Assembly: GCA_948567375.1 (NCBI GenBank)
Contig: OX419757.1
Span: forward strand, 16,740,001 to 16,804,000
Direction: 5' to 3'
Length of the DNA stretch: 64,000 bases
Source of the DNA: Lunularia cruciata
Lineage: Eukaryota > Streptophyta > Marchantiopsida > Lunulariales > Lunulariaceae
Below, one piece after another: positions 10,557 through 21,866 of this stretch. A program made the position numbers and the translations under genes. The notes under the pieces were generated by a model. That model saw only the letters and a list, made by a program, of their open reading frames with translations. It did no database searches and was not told the DNA's origin. Each line of letters opens with the position of its first letter. Positions within the stretch are counted from its first letter, which is position 1.

Positions 10557-10922
10557 ACCTATTGGGAACTTGATTAATTCTAGTGGGATTGAAGGCTCAA
10601 CCTATGCAAGTTTACTTCACTTGCAAGGTATGATATCTGATTGTAGTTGTAGGATTTTAGTTGATTCTAGAAGTTCAAAGAATTGTATGTCTATGCAATT
10701 AGCAAAGGAATTGGGTATTCAATCAAGCCAATTAGAAGTAGATTGATGATGGCGGATGGTAGAAAGGGTTCTACATTTTGTACCTTGCATCTTGTTGCCC
10801 TCAAGATTGAGAAGGAGTGTTTGGAGTGTATGAAGTTTGTAGCGGCACCTCTACACTATGATGTCATTCTAGGACTACCTTGGCTTGAACGCCATAACGT
10901 TCAATTTGATTGGAGCCAATGA
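10557..10922 (+). pseudogene. aspartic protease of A1
   Basis: Encodes LVDSRSSKNCMSMQ at the active-site turn and YDVILGLPWLE at the C-terminus, with a frame change near 10710-10730. It is followed by a lysine/glutamate-rich linker (10989-11160) with three copies of an approximately 19-residue repeat (KFVxKxxIExAxKExxSxDG), shared with A2 and B. Confidence 0.78.
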
Positions 10923-11269
10923 CAAATTCAAGTACAACACCAAGGTAGGAATTTCCGATTTGGTTGTTTGGCACCTTTGAATAAGACACCTAAGGATAGT
11001 CAGTCTGAAAATGAGAAGTTTGTAAGGAAAGCAACCATAGAGAAAGCTCTAAAGGAAGAGAGGTCCCAAGATGGGAAGTTTGTCAAGAAAGTAGCCATAG
11101 AGCAAGCCATGAAGGAAGATAAGTCCTTAGATGGAAGTTTGTCAATGAAGCAACTATAGAGCAAGCTTCGGAGGAAGATAAGTCTATTTTTGCAATGTGG
11201 ATCAAGGCAATTGCACAAGGAGAATATGAGAAGAGTTAGCAACCTCATTGAGCAATAATTGACCACAAA

Positions 11270-12660
11270 GTTCAGGAGTTTGCAAATGTGTTTCTAGATG
11301 ATCTACCAAAGGAATTACCTTTTGATTGTGGGATGCCCTTCAAGATTGAGTTAGTACTAAGGAGTACTCCAATGAATAGACCAATCTATCGGCTCTCACC
11401 AAAGGAGTTGGAGGAGTTGTGAACAACACTTATGGAGTTTTTGGAGAAGTATTTGATAAGATATAGTACATCTTCTTGGGGAGCATTGGTATTATTCATT
11501 CCAAAGAATGATTGAAGACTTCATTTCTATATTGATTACCGTGGGCTCAATAAATAGACAATGAAGAATGCATACCCTTTGCCTCAAATTGATGACTTGC
11601 TTGATCAATTGAGTAAAGCACAATACTTCTCCAAGTTGGATCTTTGTAGCGGCTATTGGAAAATCCTCATTGACAAGGAGGATGTGCAAAAGATTGCCTT
11701 TTGCACAAGGTATGGACATTTTGAGTGGATAATTCTGACTTTTAGACTCACTAACGCTCCAATAGTCTTCATGGATTAGATGCATCGGGTGTTGGATGGA
11801 TTGTTGGATTGGTACCTAATATTGTTCTTGGATGATATCTTAATCTATAGCAAGACAAAGGCAGAACATGTGAATCACGTGTGAGAAGTCCTAAGATGAC
11901 TACAACAATGGAAGTTTTACTACAAGAAATCAAAGTGTACCTTTTGGTAGAAGGAAGTTACCTTCTTGGGTCATAAGATCTCATTGGAGGGGATCTAGAT
12001 GGAAGAGGAGAAAATCAAGGCCATCATTGATTGGCCTACTCTAAAGGATGCTAATGAAGTACGAGCATTTAATGGATTGGCTAGTTTTTGCCAATGGTTC
12101 ATCTACTATTATGCTCATGTTGCCACATCATTGACTAATCTCTTGGGGAAGAACTTGAGCTTTCAATGGACCAACAAGCACAAAGAAGCATTCTTGAAGT
12201 TGAAATATATGGTGTCTTCAAGACCAATTCTTCAACCATATGATCCTCAACCATTATATGTGGTTGATTTCAATGCTTCCAACTTTGCAATTATAGCCGT
12301 GTTGCAATAGGAATTCACAGATGGATTACATCTTATTGCCTTTGTGTCTTGCAGACTAAATACAATAGAAAGGAGTTACTCTACTTGAGATTGGGAACAA
12401 CTAGCTATGGTATATGCCACCAAGGTATGGAGGCATTATCTCTTGGGAAAACAAGTGGTCATGCAAACCAATCACAAGCCCTTGTTGCAGACATTACATT
12501 TGGAATAGATGAACATTGATGGGAGGAACAACTATAGTTGTTTGATATCAAACTTGAGTGCAAACCCAATTGGTTCCATATCATCCCTGATGCCCTATCA
12601 TGACAACCTGATTTGAAGTCTCTTCCTCTCATCATAGCGGCCATTACAACGGTATCAGTC
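11270..12660 (+). pseudogene. RT and RNase H of A1
   Basis: RT motifs: [37 protein letters not shown], and FLDDILIYS as the catalytic xxDD box (about 11825). The connection reads IIDWPTLKDANEVRAF. RNase H positions are VDFNASNFAI (about 12265) and the degraded NHK (about 12470). Stops occur near 11421, 11511, 11553, 11778 and 11881. The reading frame is beyond repair as it stands. Confidence 0.85.
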
Positions 12661-12689
12661 AACTCCAAGGTCCAAATCAAGTTTTGAAC

Positions 12690-13860
12690 AACTCTACAAA
12701 AAGATCCATTCTTTCAAATGGTACAAGTGCATCTTCCAACCGGTGACAAAGAATACAACACCTGCTCCTTCAAGGAAGGCCTTTTGTTCTACGAGGACCA
12801 AATTGTTGTTCTAGCTAAGGGTGATCTCTAACTTGTACGCCTCTAAGAAGCCCATGACTTACCAGTTGCTGGTCACATGGGTGTAGATAAGACCTTGGGT
12901 ACTCTCCAACAGCAATGGTGGTGGCCCAACATGACACAAGATGTCCAAGATTTTGTCCATTCATGTGAGAGCTGCCAACACAATAAGGCTAGCAACCATA
13001 AACCAAGTGGACTCCTTCAACCACTTCCCATTCCATCTACTTGATGGGAAAACATGAGCTTGGATCTCATCACATCCTTGCACAAGACAAAGCAAGATCA
13101 CATGGCAATTGTGGTGTTTGTGGATAAGCTTAGTAAGAAAATCCACTTGGCAATAACCTTTGATTCCATGGATGCTCTAATATTAGCACAAATCTACTTT
13201 GACAATATCTTTAAGCATCATGGGATGCCACATGTACTCATCTCTTACCGTGATCTTTGATTCATTGGACACTTTTGGCAAACACTCTTCCAAATACTCG
13301 ACACCAAGCTTGCGTTATCCATGGCCTATTATCCTCAAATTGATGGAAAAAATTAATGTGAAGATCGTACCTTGGAGGAAATGCTTTGTGCCTTTGTGAA
13401 CATTCACCACACCAATTGGGATGAATATCTTGTAGCTACAAAATTTGCATACAATAACTCCAAATAGGCAAGCATCGGATTCTCTCCTTTCTTTCTCAAT
13501 TTTGGCCAAGATCCACTTGTTTTGGATTCCCTTATTTCTCCTCCATCTCATGTCCCTCATACTTCAACCTTCTTGACCACCATATCCAAATCCCTCCAGC
13601 AAGCAAAGTCTCATCTCCTTGTTGCTCAAAATTGTCAGAAACAATATGTGGACAACCATCATCATGATCTCACCTTTCAAGTTGGTGACAAAGTCATGCT
13701 CTCCTCAAGTAACCTACCCTCCCACTTGATACCCAAGTTCTTGAACTTGCTCTTAATTGGAAAGGACTCTTTGATGTCACCCAAATCTCTCTTATTGCTT
13801 AGCAACTTGCCATGCCTTTTCATATGCGTATCCACCTTGTCTTCTATGTTTCCAAGTTAA
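12690..13860 (+). pseudogene. integrase of A1
   Basis: Zinc-binding part: GHMGVDKTLGTL ... CESCQHNK (12870-12990). Core: MSLDLITSL (first Asp, about 13055) and VFVDKLSKKIHLA. The second Asp region is VLISYRDL at about 13240, and after a frame change the third region is near 13320. The C-terminal region has VGDKVMLSSSNL. Several stops and frameshifts. Confidence 0.82.
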
Positions 13861-13929
13861 AACCCTTTGTTCCTAATCCATCTTCTTTTTCCTCTTGTGT
13901 CTAACCTACTCCTCCTCCCATCCATATCC

Positions 13930-14120
13930 ATGATCATGAGGAGTACGAAGTTATTATATACTTGCACGTCGCCACATCCAATGCAACCGCCAACAAAATA
14001 TAGAGTACAAAGTCCTTTGAAAGGGCTATCCCCTTCATGATGCCACTTGGAAGCCTCCTTTTCATCTCCATAATGCACAAATGGCCATCCATGAGTTTTC
14101 AGCTTCAATAGCGACGAGGA
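13930..14120 (+). pseudogene. chromodomain at the C-terminus of A1 integrase
   Basis: After a small frame adjustment the text reads HDHEEYEV, then a short variable part, then EYKVL, stop, KGYP and DATWKP. This is the layout of a chromodomain (EYEVE...YLVKWKGYP...TWEP), with the Trp codon changed to TGA. It identifies family A as chromoviruses, whose chromodomain targets integration to modified histone tails. Confidence 0.75.
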
Positions 14121-14132
14121 CATCACCAACCA

Positions 14133-14146
14133 GTGGTGGAGGAATA
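14133..14146 (+). other. polypurine tract of A1
   Basis: gtggtggaggaata immediately precedes the TGTAACAATT start of the 3' LTR. Confidence 0.7.
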
Positions 14147-14571
14147 TGTAACAATTTGGTGTTTAGTGACAAAGTTAATCAAGGCTAACAAAATAGTGAA
14201 TATGTCAAATTAGCCTGTAATATCCTAGAAGTATCTAGGAAGCTTCTTGGGAAGCTTCCCACTAGCTTAGCTTGCACCCCAAGTAGGTAGTTTATAAAAG
14301 GAAGCTTCTAGAAGCTTCTAACCAACTTAGCTTGCACGCCAAGTAGATGGCTTCAAGAAGGAAACTTCTTGAGAAGTTTCTTGGTTAACTTGGCTTGCAA
14401 TCCAAGAAAGTTGTTCAAAGAAGCTTCTTGAGAAGTTTCTCAAGAGCCTTGTATGCTCCTTATAAATACAAGAGCCAAAACTCATGCTTGGCATTAGAAG
14501 TTTCTCACATTCAAGTGTCACAATGTGATCTTCTATTCTCATATTTCTCTCCTCAATCTTGTTCTTTTACA
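14147..14571 (+). repeat. 3' LTR of A1 (425 bp)
   Basis: TGTAACAATTTGG to TCTTTTACA. It contains an 18-bp block GAAGCTTCTAGAAGCTTC at 14301-14318, a perfect four-unit heat-shock-element pattern. A TATAAATA box is near 14461. It differs from the 5' LTR by many substitutions. Confidence 0.92.
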
Positions 14572-14936
14572 AATGTGCACTTATTATAGTCAAGCCACAA
14601 CCACTCTAGCTAAGGGACTCCAAGTAATGTTTGCCAGCCTATGTCCACCATAGCTAGGAGCTTGAAGGCTAAACATCAAAGAAGAAAATTCTCTAGAGTT
14701 TCACTTTAAGGTATACATCTCTAGACTTGACCTAGCACTCTTGCCCTAATGGCACCGCTGATGCTATGAATGATGTAACTAATGATAGCTCCAACAATAT
14801 GATAATTAGCCATAACACAAAATCTGACCGCCACTAAGTAATCTCTAACCAATTACTTGTATATTTATGATTATCAAGACTAACACTCCAATGTTTGAGC
14901 AAACTAGCTTTGGCATTTCAAATGTCATGACACAAT

Positions 14937-17335
14937 GCTCCCTAGTATTCATGGATCAAAAGGTATTGAATAGTTTAGTGGTTTCTAAAGCAAAATATTA
15001 TGGTTTGTATAGATGGTACCTTCATAAAATAGATTGCTAATTTATTATCATAAATTTGTAGAGAAAGACTTGAAGATGGAAGAAGAATAGATCAAAGCAA
15101 TAATCAAATAGGGAAATCCAAGAGATTGTAATGATATTTGAGTCCTTAAATATAAAGATATATATCAATTATTGGTTAAACTATTATATTATTATACTTA
15201 TCATCCATGATGGCTTATGAAGCAAAGATATGAAATTCCAATGGAATGATAAGTATAAAGCTAAAAGTCAACTTGTTTGTTATTATGGATGAAATAATCT
15301 AGAGGTTACAAGATACAAAATTACATTGTATGCTTGACTTAGATGCTCTTGTTTTTATTCCTATTGGAATAGTGTTTTAATATGAGTTTGTAGATGGTCT
15401 TCACTCCACTGCCTTTGTCTCAAATAGATTAAAATTATTGAGAAAACTATTCATGTTAGTAATAAAAAGATATCTATATGTTTATGCCACTTAGGTATGG
15501 CAAGGATAGGTAAGCAACAAGGTACCAAGTACAAAGAATAAGGAAATTACCAAGAACAGACTAGTAACTAATGGTCAAGAACTAACTTTACATGTGAAAG
15601 ATTAGAGGGTATATTTATGGATTAGTAACTTATAATTGTGAATTTGGAAATATTTTTTTTGTCTATAAAATCCATTTCTATGGATGTTAAAGGTCAAGAG
15701 TTTAGAAACCCCTAAGGATAATAGAGGCCAACTTTATAGATATTAAGGATTTAGAGTATGAAGAACTCCAAGGATAGAAAGACAAATCATTAATGTTATT
15801 TTGCTAGATATTTGAAGATCTCTAAAATTATAAATGGAGAATTTGTTGAGGTATTGCTACCTTGATCTTGCCTTTCCTATTTCATATGTAAAATCATAAT
15901 TAAGAACTCTACAAGAAGTAGCTTGCTAGATAAATTATCTCGCAAAGTACATTGCCAATATATATATATATGTAATTTCTAAGGTAAGAAGGATGAGAAC
16001 ATCTTGGTTGGTTAAGGTGGAATGTAAGAAGATTAAGATAACATTGTTGAATTATTTGGAAATTCTTATATGGTTTTTGATTAAGTTGGCCATGTTTTGA
16101 GTTCCTAAAGAAAGTGTGAAATCTAGTAAAATTTAAACTTGAGTAGATTACATCTTTATGTAAACTATTAAAGTTTCAAGAATCAAGAATTAAGAATATA
16201 AGATATGAGAATCAAGAATTATTGGATTTGATTTCCATATCTATAGAACTCAATAATTGTTGGCTCTATGTTGTATCTCAATGCTAAAGCTCCATCTCAA
16301 TAATATATCCAAAAGTTGATAGATCAAGCCTTCATATCTATAGAGATTGCTACTCTCTTTAGTTTAACTCCAACTCATCACATAATCTTAGAGTTCTAAA
16401 TATAGAAACTTCCAAATCCATTCACCACTAAAACTAAATTCTATTTGTGCATACTTGGTACTCTACACTTACTTCTCTATTTTGGTGGTACTATCCTTGG
16501 TTTTTGGTGGTATTTTCCCTAGTCCTTAATCATTTGTGCCTAGTCTAGTATTTTATCAGCAAGACTACTTTATAGGCAAGTTGCTTGTTATGTGTATAGA
16601 CCATTGACTTAGAGCACACAATGATTTGCCATCATTATTTGGATGAGTTATTAAAACTCTATGATATAAGGCCAAATTTAGCATGATCAAACAAAATGGT
16701 CAAACTATGATCAAACCAAATAGTCAAAATATAATTTGCATGAATATACTCCTTGTTTGGTAAGATTGAAAGACTCACATAATCTTACTATCTCATGTTA
16801 TCTTGGAGTGGATAAGAATACTCTTCTTCAATGTTTGTCGTGGCAGATAAATATGGCTTGAGATGTTTGTGCATTTTTTTTATCATGCAAGTTACTAATA
16901 AAATAAATCCAAAACTAATTTCACTTATCCAGTTATTGCCAATCCACATCTCATATTATGGATATATAAGCTTACATATAATCATATTTTGTCTCTTTTA
17001 TTGCTGAAGGTAAAATTATGATGAATAAGTTTGTGGATAAATTGAGTAAGAAATTCCACTTAGCTCCTATAATTTATATTATTAATGCTTCTCAATCTAC
17101 CAATCAAACTGATGAGCTCCACTTGTATGCTACATTCTTTTATAATTGTCTTCTAAGATAACTTATATCTGATTATAACCTCTCTTCACTATTAAGGTTT
17201 AGCAAGCATTCTAAAAGATTTTAGCACAAAATTACAATATTTAGTACTTATCACTCCAAAATATTAGTTTTTTTACATGCACTAATTATACTTAAGAAGA
17301 TAGGCTTTGTACATATATATGCATCACAACAAATT
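14937..17335 (+). pseudogene. ancient chromovirus A3, segment 2 (RT to integrase)
   Basis: This is highly decayed but still alignable to A1. RT continues at 14937 with the text of LVFMDQ. The region at 15070-15120 matches the KMEEE..IKAII stretch. RNase H text (YEFVDGLHSTAFVSNRL) is at 15380-15435. The integrase text KFVDKLSKKFHLAPI is at 17020-17070 and the SDYNLSSLL area at 17170. There is no open frame of note, and the sequence is very AT-rich. Minus-strand traces were not seen. Confidence 0.65.
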
Positions 17336-17760
17336 TGTAACAATATGGAGTTTAGCGAGGTAGTCAGTAAGGCTAACAAAGTAAAGAATAAGCCAAATAG
17401 CCCAAAATATTCCAAAAGCATCTAGGAAGCTGCTTGGGAAGTTTCTCGACTAGCTTAACTTGCACCCCAAGCAAGTAGCTTCTAGAAGGAAGCTTATAGA
17501 AATTTCTAACTAGCTTAGCTTGAACGCCAAGTAGGCGGTGTCTATAAGGAGGCTTCTTGAGAAGCTTCTTGGTTAACTTGGCTTGCACTCTAAGAGAACG
17601 GCTAAAGGAAGCCTCTTGAGAAGCTTCTCAAGGGCCTTGTATGCTACTTATAAAAACCAAAGCCAAAGCTCATGCTAGGCATTTGGAGTTTTCACACATT
17701 CAAGTGTCCCAATGTGAGTTTCCATTCTTCTATTTCTCTCCTCGTGCTTGATCTTTTACA
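17336..17760 (+). repeat. A4: solo LTR of family A (425 bp)
   Basis: TGTAACAATATGG to TCTTTTACA, with a perfect 5-bp duplication AAATT on both sides (17331-17335, 17761-17765). A3 integrase sequence continues beyond it. It carries TTCTAGAAGGAAGCTT at 17478 and a TATAAAAA box near 17649. Confidence 0.92.
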
Positions 17761-18350
17761 AAATTAAAACTCTCCATTTTATCACAATTAAAACATTTGC
17801 TTTGTAGATTTACAAATAAGCATCACACTAATTACAATATTATATATATAAAATTATAGAGCCTATATCCAACAAGTCCAAGTAAGCAAGTACAATTTTC
17901 TCTATTTTCTTAATTGTGATCAAGTCATCAAGACATTCTTAATAATGCTTTTGCTCCTTTATCTTCTATTTCTCCAGTACTTCTAATTTCTTATCCACTT
18001 TATCTCTTCTTCTCAATAAACCAAAGTTTGTCTTGTAGGGTTCAAGATGAAAAGATACACATACTTATGATCTATCTTTTTTTATCTTTGATTATAAATT
18101 ACACTAAAGTTATAATCTTCTCTTATCCCTTGATACTTAAGTTTATAAACTAGCTTCAATTGGATTTGCATATTATATATCCTCAAATTTATCTATCTTT
18201 TTGCTTACTTACTTAAGCTCGATAAGTATATTTGTATTGTTCTATCTATTATATTCTCAAATTAAAACTTGGAAATGTTTTCCTAACCAAATAAAACCCC
18301 TAATTATAATCATTATTAAGTATTATAAAGAGTATGAAGTGAATAAGAAT
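17761..18350 (+). pseudogene. ancient chromovirus A3, segment 3 (integrase C-terminus)
   Basis: The DNA aligns with A1 13390-13945. For example, ccaagtaagcaagtacaattttctc corresponds to ccaaataggcaagcatcggattctc. The line gatacttaagtttataaactagc corresponds to gatacccaagttcttgaacttgc. Near 18320-18345 (agagtatgaagtgaat) is the EYEV start of a former chromodomain. A 3' LTR of A3 itself was not found. Confidence 0.6.
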
Positions 18351-19519
18351 CATGATGGATACAAGGTCAAGCAATCTTTATCAAACATGTGATTGATCAT
18401 AACTCTGATTAACATATGGAGTACACAGTTATATAGAAATAACTCATACTTCATGATACATGAATACATACTACTTCATTGTCTTCTCAATGCTAAAGAG
18501 ACTTTCCATAAGTTCGAAGCTACATAGTATGAAGCATATATCACTTGAAACTACATAATATGATGTATACATCATTGATCATTGAATAATGGAAGATAAA
18601 TAGATAATACTAAAATTTTTTTCATATAAATCACTAGATAACAAAAAGATTCAATAAATTTTTCAAACAACATATAAGGAACTTACTAAGCATGTCTTAA
18701 TTTAGTTAGGTACTCATGAACCTTTTATATCTTTTATATAGACATGTGTTGTAAAATATATAAATATATAAATATGTTGATTCTGATTGGTTACCTCATT
18801 ATACCACTACTTTAATTTTAAGACTACCAATCCTATGTTTTAGTCAAGGATGAAATTACCAAGCCTATGTTTTAGTAACATAAACCTCGTTCCATAGAGG
18901 TAAAATCTATGTCCTTTGCACTTTAATTGGACCATATGTTGCAAAAAAGAGAGCTTGCAAATTATCAATAATATAGTTCCGTACATTTTCTTGCATATCC
19001 AGTTCACTATCCTCCTCTCTTGCTCCATTATGTGTGCCTTCAATCAAATTCAACCCAACTATTTCATTCGGAATCAACCAACCAATAAGGATCAACCTAG
19101 CCATTGGGGTGTCAATCTAACTACTGCCTAAATAAAATATAATGCTTAAAATATAATGCTTAAAATATAAAATATAATGCTTAAAATCCACCTAATCCTT
19201 TTTATTTATGAATAAAATTTCATTATATGGTGAGAATGATTGTATTTTTACTTTGACTTAAAAACCCAATAAAATATTATTAAAGTTGTCTTACATATAC
19301 AACATAAAATATGCATAAATATCTATATTGAAAAGAAAAGATATAGAGAAACATAAGCAAAAAGTGATGCCATCATGGAGAACGATTGCCAAGTTTCAAG
19401 AGATAATTTAGGATTGTAACCTTTAATTAAGATAGATCCATATCTTTTGGAAAAGTATTTACACTTATCTTATAAGGTTTATTTTGGAAGGTTTTTATTA
19501 CAAAACTATCTATTTACAA

Positions 19520-19571
19520 GTACATTTAATCATTATCTCATATGAGTACGTTTAATCATTATCTCATATGA
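19520..19571. repeat. 26-bp tandem repeat, two copies
   Basis: Copies 19520-19545 and 19546-19571 differ at one position (a/g). No function is evident. Confidence 0.85.
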
Positions 19572-20081
19572 GGAGCAAAGTTAGTATATATTGTATTTTT
19601 TTAATACACTATGTGTATTCCTAGAGATATTTGATAAGACAAAAATATAAATACTTGATAAAAAAATATAGCTATTACTATCCTATGAAAGCTTATTACT
19701 TAATAATTACAGCTGCAATGTTTGAGTATTGATAATCAATGCAATACTTAAGTCTTAGATATTTTGAAATAAAGATCAAGATCATAATCAATCCCACTCA
19801 TTTGTGGTGTTAATTATGTATAAATATATTATAATTTTAGTATTGATTTGTTTGGTTTATAATATTCATCTTATTTGATAATCCTAGCGTAGAAAAATTT
19901 AGAACTTAACTTTACAATATTCCTTGTTTTATGAATTCAAGATTGTTGGTCATCAAACGGATAAATTCCTCATACCTTATTTAATAGATTCTCTCTAATG
20001 ATTCCAATGTTGTATTCAACCTTTCATAAAGCTCTAATAAGTATAATTTTATTTGATATTTTTAATAAAAGTAGAAAATTT

Positions 20082-20083
<2 letters not shown>

Positions 20084-20119
<36 letters not shown>
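20084..20119. repeat. (TA)n microsatellite
   Basis: An uninterrupted TA dinucleotide run of about 18 units. Confidence 0.95.
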
Positions 20120-20125
<6 letters not shown>

Positions 20126-20420
20126 AAAACAGAAACACTCCTTTGAAATTTTTATTAATTCTTTTAATTTTTTATCCAACCAATAAAAGAAAGGAATCAT
20201 CCTTCTATATTAAAGATAAAAATAAAAACTTATATTATCACTTCCTTGATTTAAAACTTATCCTTCCTTTCATTTTCCTTTTATGGAGAGGTAATTTATT
20301 GATGGATATAACATTGACACTCTTTCATATCCAAGATACTACTCTTGAACATGAAATGAAACCCTTCAAAATACTACTCTTGTAAACTGTTTGACATTTA
20401 TTTATAGCAACATATTTTAG

Positions 20421-21480
20421 GTAATAATCATCGGGAGAACAGGCGACCCATCAAGCCGAACAAGGGCGAGACAAAAGAGGTAAAAGAGGGTTAAGCCCCA
20501 TTCGTATCGATAATCATCGGGATAGTATAGATAAGTCCTTTTTCGCTCGAATATCACCGTGGAGACAAGAACGTAAGGAGTAGATGTGTTTTAGTATGTT
20601 GTAGTTGTGTTGGTTTGTTTTTCTAGTTCATTGGTCTCCATATCTTCTCTTTGATTTCTACCATAGCTCATTGATTATGAAGGTTGCTTTGTTGCTTTGC
20701 TATGTTGGTGCATCGGTAATCATTTTGTGTGCTTCATAACCATCATTGTAGATTGATGAAAATGGTTGGTAGATTTAGGGTTGCAAAATGGTTGCTTCAT
20801 GATGTTTCTCATGGTGATTCTTGTGTCTTAATGGTAAGGAGGTGCTATTTCAAAATTATCCTTACTTACTTATTTGTAATATGTGTCATATGGCTTGATT
20901 TTTATTGCTACAAAAGAATCATACCTCCTTTTATTAAATGGAGAAATTTCCTTAAGCTGAATTTTGTTTAACATAACAATTCATTTGAATATATTGATGT
21001 GATGTATATGTAGTAGACTAATAAAATATTTTTTTTATCTTTACTCTTGGTTGATGTTTGATTGGAACTATTAATTCTCATTGCTAAACCCTAAACCCTA
21101 AACCCATTGCCCTGAATTATACGAGAATACACACTAGTTCATGGAGATGATGGGAGAAGGGGCACGCACTTAAAAGATAGACTTATGTGAACTGTTAAGT
21201 TGAAATAATATGGATACAAAGAGCTTCTTGTATTTATCTAGGTCTATAGAAAGTCTATTGCCTTATCGATAGTTACCGGTGAACTTTTGGGTAAGACCGA
21301 TTGGGTGTAAGTTCTACTTGGATCTGAATTATATTTCCATGTTTAGCATTGACGGATGCAGTTCATCAAGAGTTAAAACTGTAGTTGTCATGTTTAATTA
21401 CCTGCTTGCCGAACATTTGTCAACCGCTGACTCCAAAATCAGATGAAAGTTAATTTAACTTAGGGTTAATTGCGTTTATT
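20421..21480. other. intergenic region upstream of the CIA30 gene
   Basis: A GC-richer block at 20421-20585 contrasts with AT-rich flanks and has aatcatcggga twice (about 20425 and 20510). The 80-codon frame at 20729-20971 shows no known motif and I do not call it a gene. The distal promoter of the CIA30 gene probably lies here. Confidence 0.5.
21083..21105. promoter_or_regulatory. telo-box / short telomere-type repeat
   Basis: Three consecutive CTAAACC-type units (gctaaaccctaaaccctaaa...) lie about 780 bp upstream of the CIA30 start codon. AAACCCTAA telo-boxes are known cis-elements in plant promoters, especially of growth and translation genes. It may instead be a relic of telomere repair. 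Confidence 0.5.
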
Positions 21481-21524
21481 AAGCAGGGAAGAGTTTCATA
21501 AGTGAAGGAGAGTTGCAGAGGAGC

Positions 21525-21718
21525 AGGGGAGGCGAAAAAACAGATTGAATGACGAATTGAGGCAGTGATTGATCGCAAAACTTCTCAACGAGGAAGTGCG
21601 TGTGTAGGAGCTTTTCCATTCAGGGGAGGCGAAAAGATAGATTGAACCACGAATTGAGGCAGTGATTGATTGGAAAACTTCTTAACGAGAAAGTGCGTGC
21701 ATCGGAGTTTTTCGATTC
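21525..21718. repeat. 97-bp tandem duplication in the 5' region of the CIA30 gene
   Basis: Copy 1 starts at 21525 and copy 2 at 21622. Each runs from aggggaggcgaaaa through cacgaattgaggcagtgattgat to the gtgcgtg...ggagyttttycattc end, with scattered differences. They lie just upstream of the start codon, in the probable core promoter or 5' UTR. Confidence 0.85.
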
Positions 21719-21866
21719 TGGAAGGTCATGCTTCGGCAATTCATTCAATCGTCTCTTCGAGTAACTCGTCGCGGTTCGTGTTGTGTCTTTGTAATTGCTG
21801 TCTCCTAATTTCTGCTCACGCTCCTGGGTGTATGTATAAAGGGGCTTTTAATCATAAAGATTCAGG

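Larger units (their letters stand above)
8955..14571 (+). mobile_element. A1: full-length but defective Ty3/gypsy chromovirus
   Basis: Two LTRs (8955-9377 and 14147-14571) flank a Met-tRNA primer site, gag, protease, RT, RNase H, integrase, chromodomain and polypurine tract, in that order, about 5.6 kb in all. The flanking duplication is AATGG / AATGT (8950-8954 and 14572-14576), one mismatch. The LTRs have visibly diverged and the coding region has many stops, so it is not recent and not active. It is inserted into the E3e solo LTR. Confidence 0.93.
8789..14932 (-). repeat. E3e: solo LTR of family E3, split by A1
   Basis: Two halves, 8789-8954 and 14577-14932, together make one E3-type LTR (TGTGGTGTGTG... 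to ...GTCATGACA on the plus strand). It is flanked by a perfect 4-bp duplication CAAT (8785-8788 and 14933-14936), and A3 RT sequence continues on both sides. A1 fills the interval. This copy defines the E3 LTR as about 550 bp with TG...CA ends and a 4-bp target duplication, which also fits the full E3 copy at 40754. Confidence 0.8.
18351..20420. other. AT-rich intergenic stretch, no recognised gene
   Basis: No coding region is supported. Short open frames at 18840-19104 (minus) and 20143-20385 (plus) lack recognisable motifs. Small repeats are present. Three partial copies of an ataatgcttaaaat unit lie at 19129-19190. Two exact-but-one-base copies of a 26-bp unit (gtacrtttaatcattatctc...) lie at 19520-19571. 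A (TA)n microsatellite covers 20084-20119. It may contain retroelement debris too old to recognise. Confidence 0.6.

Noticed and set aside
17336-17760. This LTR as the 3' LTR of A3
   Set aside because: A perfect AAATT duplication flanks it and A3 integrase sequence continues beyond it, so it is a separate solo LTR.
18840-19104. Overlapping minus-strand frames as a transposase gene
   Set aside because: No recognisable domain, short, and two frames compete over the same DNA.
21083-21105. Chromosome end or interstitial telomere array
   Set aside because: Only about three units are present; a promoter telo-box is the simpler reading.
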